Shown here: in pieces, positions 1 through 5,647 of the stretch
How the letters are laid out: each line of letters begins with the position of its first letter
Numbering within the stretch: the first letter of the stretch is position 1
NCBI GenBank assembly: GCA_900766635.1
Contig: CAAFWA010000015.1
Coordinates: forward strand, 1-6,512
Reading direction: 5' to 3'
Origin: an uncultured Acinetobacter sp.
GTDB taxonomy: Bacteria; Pseudomonadota; Gammaproteobacteria; Pseudomonadales; Moraxellaceae
DNA length: 6,512 nucleotides
The notes under the pieces: model-generated
What the model was told of the DNA's origin: nothing
Database searches by the model: none
Seen by the model: the letters and a program-made list of their open reading frames with translations, nothing else
Made by a program: the position numbers and the translations under genes

Positions 1-8
1 ACTTATCT

Positions 9-84
9 GTCCCTATCGTCTAGAGGCCTAGGACATCGCCCTTTCACGGCGGTAACCGGGGTTCGAATCCCCGTAGGGACGCCA
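9..84 (+). tRNA. tRNA-Glu (anticodon TTC)
   Basis: Complete cloverleaf that delivers glutamate at GAA/GAG codons. The acceptor stem pairs 9-15 (GTCCCTA) with 74-80 (TAGGGAC), followed by discriminator G at 81 and a genomically encoded CCA at 82-84. The anticodon stem pairs 36-40 with 48-52 (one G-T pair at its outer end) around loop CTTTCAC at 41-47, giving anticodon TTC at 43-45. The T arm pairs 57-61 with 69-73 around loop TTCGAAT. The D-arm segment GTCTAGAGGCCTAGGAC and overall sequence are very close to E. coli tRNA-Glu as I recall it. Only 8 bases precede it in the window, so its promoter, or an upstream tRNA in the same transcript, is out of view. Confidence 0.98.
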
Positions 85-89
85 TATTC

Positions 90-102
90 GAGCAACATGC
101 TC
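90..102 (+). other. Small hairpin in tRNA 3' trailer
   Basis: GAGCA (90-94) pairs perfectly with TGCTC (98-102) around a 3-base loop, five bases after the tRNA CCA end and just before the terminator stem. It may mark a 3' processing site in the precursor tRNA, but a 5-bp stem of this size can also arise by chance. Confidence 0.35.
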
Positions 103-106
103 TACG

Positions 107-140
107 AAAAAGCCCAAGCATCAAGACTTGGGCTTTTTTT
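107..140. terminator. Shared bidirectional rho-independent terminator
   Basis: A perfect 12-bp inverted repeat pairs 107-118 (AAAAAGCCCAAG) with 127-138 (CTTGGGCTTTTT), with an 8-base loop at 119-126. On the plus strand the stem ends in a T run at 134-140, which would end the tRNA-Glu transcript. On the minus strand the complement of the A run at 107-111 gives five Ts after the same stem, which would end the yej operon, whose last stop codon lies 28 bp away. The GC core (GCCCAAG/CTTGGGC) flanked by A and T runs is the classic shape of a two-way terminator between convergent units. The plus direction looks stronger because its T run is longer. Confidence 0.9.
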
Positions 141-166
141 ATATCTGATGTTTCAATCTTTTTGCG

Positions 167-1747
167 CTATATATATTGACTCGCGTGGATTAAGGCTTGT
201 GTATAAGCAGTTTTAGGCGCTGAAAATAAATCTTCGGTCGTTTGCAATTCTATCACTTTGGCATGCTGTAACACCAATACCTGTTGGCAGATGGCACGCA
301 CTACATGTAAGTCATGACTAATAAAGAGATAACTCATGCCATATTGGCCCTGTAAGCGCCGTAATAGCGCCACAATGGCACGTTGGGTACTGCGATCGAG
401 TGCCGAGGTCGGTTCATCTAAAATCATCAATTTAGGCTGTAATACTAAGGCTCTGGCTAAAGAGACTCTTTGGCGTTGCCCACCTGAGAGCTCATGTGGA
501 TAACGCAATTTGAACTCTATCGGTAATTCAACTTCTTTAAGTACCTGATCGACACGCGCTTCAATTTCATGTGCAGCAATTTTTTGTACCTCTAAACCCT
601 CAGCAATAATCTGCCCAATACTTAAGCGTGGATTTAAACTGCTAAATGGATCTTGAAAGACAATTTGTAAATCGCTGCGTAAAGGGCGCAATTGCTTTTC
701 GCGATAACCATTTAAATCTTGCCCCAAGAATAAAATTTTTCCCTCACTTGCAATTAAACGCGCAATCGCAAGAGCAAGAGAACTTTTGCCCGAGCCACTC
801 TCACCTACAATCCCAAGTGCTACACCTGCTTGTAAGGTTAAATCCAAAGGTTCAACTGCCACCACATAATCTTTGATGCGATCGAGCAAACCTTGTTTGA
901 TTGGAAACTGTACGCTCACTTGTTCTAGCGCTAATAGTGGCTCTTGGGCTTGAACTTGAAGTGCCTGTCCAAAGTCATGATCGAGTAAATTTTGTGTATA
1001 GCGATGTTTGGGCTGTGTAAAAATTTCATGCACCGAACCTTGTTCAAGCACATGACCGTGTTGCATGACTACCACGTCATCGGCATAACGACGCACTAAA
1101 TTTAAATCATGGCTAATTAAGATCATGGCCATATTGCGCTGTTGTTGCAGGCGTTTCAGCAAATCTAAAATCTGTGCCTGTAAGGTAACATCAAGTGCTG
1201 TGGTGGGTTCATCGGCAATTAAAATCTCAGGATCTTGGGCTAATGCCATCGCAATCATCACCCGTTGGCGTTGTCCGCCTGAGAGCTCATGTGGATAGCG
1301 TTTAAGTTTGTGTTCAGGTTGATCAATGCCAACGTCTTTTAATAGCGCAAGCACACGCTCACGGGTCTGATGTGGGCTTAAACCCTGTAAACTTAAACTT
1401 TCTCCAATGATTCTTTCGACACGATGCAGCGGATTTAAAGCGGTCATTGGTTCTTGAAAGATCATGGCAATTTTTCGGCCACGAATTTGACGTAATTGCG
1501 CTGCTTTGAGGGTCAGTAAATTTTGACCTTGGAATTGAATTTGCCCAAAAACCTGTAAAGAACTTGGCAATAGACCTAATATAGCTAAACTGCTGATGGA
1601 TTTACCCGAACCACTTTCCCCCACAATGGCTAAGGTCTGTCCTTGGGCTAATTCAAAATTTAAATCGTGTACTAAAGTGTGCGTGGCCGATTCAATACGT
1701 AGCTCACGTACACACAGCAGTTTATTGACGTCTTGGGTCGAATGCAT
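167..1747 (-). CDS. yejF: YejF-type ABC transporter ATPase with two fused nucleotide-binding domains
   Basis: Cytoplasmic ATPase that powers the YejABEF peptide importer; one chain supplies both nucleotide-binding domains. With the ATG at 1747 it has 526 residues, close to the family's usual length. NBD1 has Walker A GESGSGKS (about 43-50), Q-loop Gln 98, signature LSGGQ (155-159), Walker B ILIADEP (175-181) and switch His 213. NBD2 has GESGSGKS (315-322), Q-loop Gln 365, LSGGQ (420-424), LMILDEP (440-446) and His 478. Both catalytic glutamates are present, so both sites look active. The start is the ATG at 1747 because GAGG lies 9 bases upstream; a TTG at 1765 would add six residues but has no ribosome binding site. 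It overlaps the end of yejE by 26 bp, which suggests coupled translation, and it is the last gene before the terminator. OppD/OppF-type fused ATPases are the closest alternative; the neighbours favour YejF. Confidence 0.93.
   Translation of the reverse strand: MHSTQDVNKLLCVRELRIESATHTLVHDLNFELAQGQTLAIVGESGSGKSISSLAILGLLPSSLQVFGQIQFQGQNLLTLKAAQLRQIRGRKIAMIFQEPMTALNPLHRVERIIGESLSLQGLSPHQTRERVLALLKDVGIDQPEHKLKRYPHELSGGQRQRVMIAMALAQDPEILIADEPTTALDVTLQAQILDLLKRLQQQRNMAMILISHDLNLVRRYADDVVVMQHGHVLEQGSVHEIFTQPKHRYTQNLLDHDFGQALQVQAQEPLLALEQVSVQFPIKQGLLDRIKDYVVAVEPLDLTLQAGVALGIVGESGSGKSSLALAIARLIASEGKILFLGQDLNGYREKQLRPLRSDLQIVFQDPFSSLNPRLSIGQIIAEGLEVQKIAAHEIEARVDQVLKEVELPIEFKLRYPHELSGGQRQRVSLARALVLQPKLMILDEPTSALDRSTQRAIVALLRRLQGQYGMSYLFISHDLHVVRAICQQVLVLQHAKVIELQTTEDLFSAPKTAYTQALIHASQYI
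470..505 (-). repeat. Signature-motif DNA repeat, copy in NBD2
   Basis: This 36-base stretch matches 1265-1300 at 33 of 36 positions, including 20 identical bases in a row. Both copies encode the same 12 residues (RYPHELSGGQRQ), the ABC signature region. It reflects the internal duplication of the two ATPase domains. Confidence 0.85.
1265..1300 (-). repeat. Signature-motif DNA repeat, copy in NBD1
   Basis: Partner of the copy at 470-505, in the same orientation and about 0.8 kb away. The three differences are all synonymous. The Walker A codons of the two domains, which also encode identical residues, are visibly less alike in DNA. Confidence 0.85.
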
Positions 1748-2735
1748 CACGGGTCGCCTCGCCAATATAAATCAGTAAAGAAAGTACAAATGCTAAAGTA
1801 AAAAATCCCGATAATGCCAACCACGGTGCATTGAGATTATTTTTACCTTGTAATAAAAGTTCGCCTAAAGAGGCTGCATCGGGAGGCAAACCATAACCAA
1901 GAAAATCAAGCGCTGTCAGTGCGGTGATATTCGCTGTCAGCATAAATGGCAGTTGCGATAAACTTGAACTCAATGCATTGGGGAGAATATGACGAAAAAT
2001 GATATGAAGATCGGATACGCCTAAACTACGTGCCGCACGCACATAATCTAAATGACGAGCGCGTAAAAATTCGGCACGCACCAAGCCCACCAAAGTTGGC
2101 CATCCAAACAGCAGCATAATTAAAAATAACCAATACACATTTGGGGTAAACATACTGACCAATAGCATGACCATAAACAGCATCGGTAAGCCGCCCCACA
2201 CTTCTAAAATACGCTGTCCAATTAAATCTATCCAACCGCCATAATAGCCTTGAATCGCACCGACCATAATGCCCAAAAACGCAGAAGCAAGGGTTAAGGC
2301 AAAACCAAACAATAACGAGACTCGTAAACCATACAGCAGCCTTGCCAAAACATCACGGCCTTGATCATCAGTACCGAGCCAATTGTCTTGGGTCGGTGGT
2401 GATGGTACAGGCACAGTTAAATCAAGATTGGGGGTTTGATAGGAGTACTGAATGATCGGCCATATTGCCCAACCGTCTGCCTCAATTAAGGCTTGCACCG
2501 CAGGGTCTTGATAATCGGTTTCGGTTTCAAATACCCCACCAAAGGTGGTTTCAGGATAAGCTTTAAATACCGGCACGTACCATTGTTGTTGATAGTTCAC
2601 CAATAACGGTTTGTCATTGGCAATCAACTCAGCAGCAAGGGATAGCATAAAAATAGTGCTTAACAAGATAAAACAGGCAAAACCTAATGTATGTGCTTTA
2701 AAGCGTTGCAAACGTGCGTGCATGATGGGCGACAT
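1722..2735 (-). CDS. yejE: YejE-type ABC transporter inner-membrane permease
   Basis: Second membrane subunit of the peptide importer, 337 residues, near the usual YejE length. A first membrane helix (about 15-36) is followed by a long periplasmic stretch (about 37-135) carrying family-typical segments such as NDKPLLV, YPETTFGG and NWLGTDDQGRDVLARLLYG. Further hydrophobic helices span about 136-160, 183-220, 258-282 and 306-325. The cytoplasmic EAA loop that docks on the ATPase is visible at about 222-252 (YVRAARSLG ... RHILPNA). The C-terminus GEATRDAFDPRRQ is typical of OppC/DppC-like permeases. The long periplasmic insert separates it from plain DppC/OppC. The start ATG at 2735 shares one base with the yejB stop (TAATG) and follows an excellent AGGAGG; a second Met at residue 5 lies further from that site and is less likely. 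Confidence 0.94.
   Translation of the reverse strand: MSPIMHARLQRFKAHTLGFACFILLSTIFMLSLAAELIANDKPLLVNYQQQWYVPVFKAYPETTFGGVFETETDYQDPAVQALIEADGWAIWPIIQYSYQTPNLDLTVPVPSPPTQDNWLGTDDQGRDVLARLLYGLRVSLLFGFALTLASAFLGIMVGAIQGYYGGWIDLIGQRILEVWGGLPMLFMVMLLVSMFTPNVYWLFLIMLLFGWPTLVGLVRAEFLRARHLDYVRAARSLGVSDLHIIFRHILPNALSSSLSQLPFMLTANITALTALDFLGYGLPPDAASLGELLLQGKNNLNAPWLALSGFFTLAFVLSLLIYIGEATRDAFDPRRQ
1757..1760 (-). promoter_or_regulatory. Probable ribosome binding site of yejF
   Basis: GAGG on the minus strand lies 9 bases before the ATG at 1747, inside the yejE coding sequence. It decides the start: the competing TTG at 1765 is preceded by an AT-rich stretch with no purine-rich site. Confidence 0.55.
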
Positions 2736-3802
2736 TATTTGCCTCCTCGTGCATCAAAATTAATTCTTGGATCAATCACTTGATATAAAACATCACTCAC
2801 TAAACGCAGCACTAAGCCCAATAAAGTAAATAAAAATAAGCTGCCAAAAATGACAGGATAATCCCGTTGCACAATCGCTTCAAAGCCAAGTAAGCCTAAA
2901 CCATCTAAGTTAAAAATAATTTCAATAAATAAATTACCGACAAAGAAAATGCCCACTAAGGCTTCAGGTAATCCTGCAATGACAATTAGCATCGCATTAC
3001 GAAAAACATGCCCATACAACACACGCGATTCAGTCAACCCTTGCGCCCTTGCCGCCAAAACATATTGTTTAGACAACTCTTCCATAAACGAATATTTGGT
3101 CAGGTAGGTTAAACCTGCAAAACCACCAATCACCATAGCGATAAGCGGTAAGGTCATATGCCACAGATAATCTTTAATTTTTGCCCAAAAACTTAACTCA
3201 CTAAAATTTTCAGACACTAAACCTTGTAGCGGAAACCATTGTAAATAACTGCCGCCGGCAAAAAACATCATGAGTAAAATCGCAAATACAAACGCAGGAA
3301 TGGCATAACCAATCGCTAACAGCAACGAGGTGGTCTGATCAAAATAACTGCCATGTTGACGCGCTTTTTTAATGCCTAAAGGAATAGAAATGAGATAAAT
3401 GAGTAACGTGCTCCACAGACCTAAAGACAAAGACACCGGCATTTTTTCTAACAGCAAAGTGGTTACCGGCTTATCTTTAAAAAAACTTGTGCCAAAATCT
3501 AAACTTAAATAGTTTTTAAGCATCGTTAAAAAGCGTTCATGCAGCGGCTGATCAAAACCATATTGGGCTTTAATCTTGGCGACCATCTCGTCACTTAAGC
3601 CTTGTGCACCTTGATAGGCATTTGCGCTTGTGGCTGTTTCGCCCCGCTGAATGTTGCTGATGCCTGCAAAGCTTTGCGCTTGTTCAATGGCTTGCTCGAC
3701 AGGACCACCGGGGGCAATTTGAATCACGACAAAGTTAATCAGTAAAATCAAAAACAAGGTCGGAATCATCAACACTAAGCGTTTGAAAATATAGGTTCCC
3801 AT
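2735..3802 (-). CDS. yejB: YejB-type ABC transporter inner-membrane permease
   Basis: First membrane subunit of the peptide importer, 355 residues, matching the usual YejB length of roughly 360. It opens with a membrane helix (about 9-30) ending in the family hallmark IQIAPGGPVEQ (27-37). A periplasmic segment (about 38-120) follows, containing a YGFDQPLHERF motif. Further helices lie at about 127-145, 156-182, 213-233, 268-295 and 315-340. The EAA loop that contacts YejF is at about 241-270 (YVLAARAQGL ... GHVFRNA). The C-terminal VIDPRINFDARGGK is also typical of OppB-class permeases. The ATG at 3802 sits behind AGGAG with good spacing, 16 bp after the yejA stop. It pairs with YejE to form the channel. 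DppB/OppB-like permeases are related, but length and neighbours favour YejB. Confidence 0.94.
   Translation of the reverse strand: MGTYIFKRLVLMIPTLFLILLINFVVIQIAPGGPVEQAIEQAQSFAGISNIQRGETATSANAYQGAQGLSDEMVAKIKAQYGFDQPLHERFLTMLKNYLSLDFGTSFFKDKPVTTLLLEKMPVSLSLGLWSTLLIYLISIPLGIKKARQHGSYFDQTTSLLLAIGYAIPAFVFAILLMMFFAGGSYLQWFPLQGLVSENFSELSFWAKIKDYLWHMTLPLIAMVIGGFAGLTYLTKYSFMEELSKQYVLAARAQGLTESRVLYGHVFRNAMLIVIAGLPEALVGIFFVGNLFIEIIFNLDGLGLLGFEAIVQRDYPVIFGSLFLFTLLGLVLRLVSDVLYQVIDPRINFDARGGK
2742..2747 (-). promoter_or_regulatory. Strong ribosome binding site of yejE, inside the yejB C-terminus
   Basis: AGGAGG on the minus strand lies six bases before the yejE ATG. The same bases encode part of the ArgGlyGly end of YejB. 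With the TAATG stop/start overlap this is a classic arrangement for translational coupling of the two permeases. Confidence 0.85.
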
Positions 3803-3806
3803 GCCA

Positions 3807-3811
3807 CTCCT
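3807..3811 (-). promoter_or_regulatory. Ribosome binding site of yejB
   Basis: AGGAG on the minus strand, four bases before the ATG at 3802, in the 16-bp gap after the yejA stop codon. The gap is too short for a separate promoter or terminator, so yejB is read from the same message as yejA. Confidence 0.8.
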
Positions 3812-3818
3812 GTGTGGG

Positions 3819-5636
3819 TTATTTTTGTCCTAAATAGTGACGGACTTTGGCTGCTTGTTTGGCATCACTCCACCAATAATCAATACCGGTCGATAATTTG
3901 GCTTTTTGTTTGGGTTGCTGATACATATTCCAATAAGCAAGCCAATGTTCACCTTTGCCATAAGTAGGAATTTGGTAATAGCCTGCACGCAATAAACGAT
4001 CCAATACTTTGGTACGCAGCACTAAGGCTTGACGGTTGGGCGCATGAATCAGTTGTCGAATTGCATCATCAATCACAGGGTTTTGAATACCTGCATAGTT
4101 ATAATTACCCGGTTGATGCGCCGCTTTGGAACTCCATAGCTGCGCTTGTTCATTACCCGGCGTTAATGACTGTGGCATCACGCTCGTGGTCATATCAAAG
4201 TCGCTACGGCGCATGCGCTCCATATATTGCGGCACATCCACTTGACGAATATTAACGTCAATGCCTAAGCGTTTTAAATGACGTACAAACGGCATTAAGG
4301 TACGTTGTAAACCATCTTGATGGATTAAAAACTCTAAAACAATGGGTTGGCTTTTAGCATCGACCAATTTACCACCCACATAGCGATAACCTGCTGTTAA
4401 CAGCAGTTGACGAGCATGCAGTAAATTCGCCCGATTAAAGCCACTTGCATCTGAGCGTGGATAGCGCCAATTGCTGAGCACCCCTTGACGCTCAATTGGA
4501 TGGAGCTGCTTTAAATATGGTCTTAAAATTGCAAGCTCTGCGGCACTTGGTGGGCCTTTGGCTTCTAATTCACTATTACTAAAATAACTTTGTAAGCGCT
4601 GATATTGCCCATAAAACAAGGCTTTATTTTGCCACTCAAAATCATAAGCATAGGTCAGTGCCTGCCGAAAGCGAATGTCTTGCATGGCTTTACGACGGGT
4701 ATTAAACACAAAACTTTGCGTAGGAATTGGATTTTGATGTTTAAAACGATATTTCACCACCATGCCGTGTTGCACAGCAGGAAAATTGTACTCAGTCACC
4801 CATTTACGTGCCGTATATTCTTCATGTAGCGTGTATTGACCTGACTTAAAGCCCTCAAAAGCCACATCTAAATTACGATAATAGACGTATTTAATCCGAT
4901 CAAAATTATAACGACCTCGATTCACAGCAAGGTCTTTGCCCCAATAGTTTGGATTACGTTTATAGGTGATGCTGCGTCCTGCATCAATTTTTTCAATCTG
5001 ATACGGCCCTGAGCCTAAAATCGGCTGCAAGGTAACACGGGTAAAATCTCGCTTTTGCCAATCTTTGGCCGAATAAATCGGGAGCTGTGCCAAAATAAGC
5101 GGCATTTTGGTGTTATGTTGAGATTTTAAGTGCATACGCACTTGATGCCGCCCCAACACCTCAACACGGGCTAAATCAGCCAAATACATCTGTAAGCCGG
5201 GATTGGATTTAGTGAGATAAGCATCAAAAGTAAATTTGACATCGTGCGCTGTCAGCGCTGAGCCATCATGAAATTTGGCTTTTGGATTTAAATCAAAGGT
5301 CACTGTGGTGAGATTCTTAGGATCAAAACTCACCCGTTCGGCCAACAGTGGATACATCACGGCAGGTTCATCTAAGGATGAACTCATTAAAGTATCAAAT
5401 AGATAATCGACGCCCTCAACCGAGGTGCCTTTTCCATTCATGCTATTTAGATTATCAAAGGTGCCATTGGCGGCGGTGGTGATATAACCGCCTTTAGGCG
5501 CAGAGGGATTGGCATAGGGCATAAACGAACGGGCGCTATATTGCGGCTGACCGTGCAGCGCAATATAGGGTGTGGTTTGCATAGCAGCTTGCACAGGCAG
5601 TGCAAGCCAAAGTGCCCATAGGCCCAAACAACGCAT
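3819..5636 (-). CDS. yejA: YejA-type periplasmic peptide-binding protein (SBP family 5)
   Basis: Extracytoplasmic solute-binding protein that captures peptides, or peptide-bearing wall fragments, and hands them to YejB/YejE. It has 605 residues, essentially the E. coli YejA length. The N-terminus is a short signal peptide (one Arg, a Leu/Trp-rich core, VQA just before a likely cut near residue 17-18). There is no lipobox, so a soluble periplasmic protein is expected. Family-5 landmarks follow: YANPSAPKGG (41-50), VDYLFDTLM and SLDEPA (76-92), FHDGSALTAHDVKFTF (122-137), GSGPYQI (208-214), NPNYWGKDLAVNRGRYNFD (228-246) and the YejA-like SYFSNSELEAKGPPSAAELAIL (350-371). A YWWSDAKQA segment lies near the C-terminus. 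The ATG at 5636 is fixed by an in-frame TAA four codons upstream and a good AAGGA site. Actual ligands cannot be read from the sequence. Confidence 0.94.
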   Translation of the reverse strand: MRCLGLWALWLALPVQAAMQTTPYIALHGQPQYSARSFMPYANPSAPKGGYITTAANGTFDNLNSMNGKGTSVEGVDYLFDTLMSSSLDEPAVMYPLLAERVSFDPKNLTTVTFDLNPKAKFHDGSALTAHDVKFTFDAYLTKSNPGLQMYLADLARVEVLGRHQVRMHLKSQHNTKMPLILAQLPIYSAKDWQKRDFTRVTLQPILGSGPYQIEKIDAGRSITYKRNPNYWGKDLAVNRGRYNFDRIKYVYYRNLDVAFEGFKSGQYTLHEEYTARKWVTEYNFPAVQHGMVVKYRFKHQNPIPTQSFVFNTRRKAMQDIRFRQALTYAYDFEWQNKALFYGQYQRLQSYFSNSELEAKGPPSAAELAILRPYLKQLHPIERQGVLSNWRYPRSDASGFNRANLLHARQLLLTAGYRYVGGKLVDAKSQPIVLEFLIHQDGLQRTLMPFVRHLKRLGIDVNIRQVDVPQYMERMRRSDFDMTTSVMPQSLTPGNEQAQLWSSKAAHQPGNYNYAGIQNPVIDDAIRQLIHAPNRQALVLRTKVLDRLLRAGYYQIPTYGKGEHWLAYWNMYQQPKQKAKLSTGIDYWWSDAKQAAKVRHYLGQK

Positions 5637-5642
5637 GATCTG

Positions 5643-5647
5643 TCCTT
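5643..5647 (-). promoter_or_regulatory. Ribosome binding site of yejA, overlapping the upstream stop codon
   Basis: AAGGA on the minus strand shares its two As with the TAA that ends the LysM gene and lies six bases before the yejA ATG. Ribosomes finishing the LysM gene stop on top of the yejA start signal, which suggests co-transcription and coupled translation. Confidence 0.8.

Noticed and set aside
9..84. tRNA-Glu as an integration site for a mobile element
   Set aside because: There is no direct repeat of the tRNA 3' end, integrase or foreign-looking DNA in the window; the neighbour is a conserved transporter operon.
646..876. Short plus-strand open frames opposite yejF, yejA and the LysM gene (also 1596-1778, 4061-4255, 4605-4829, 6109-6306)
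   Set aside because: They lie wholly or almost wholly antisense to well-supported genes, have no recognisable domains, and are explained as by-products of those genes.
2026..2235. Minus-strand open frames overlapping yejE (2026-2235) and the start of yejA (5447-5677) in other frames
   Set aside because: The protein sequences show no family features, while the main frames carry clear YejE and YejA motifs throughout.
3803..3818. Possible separate promoter or terminator between yejA and yejB
   Set aside because: The 16-bp gap contains only the ribosome binding site and is too short for either signal.
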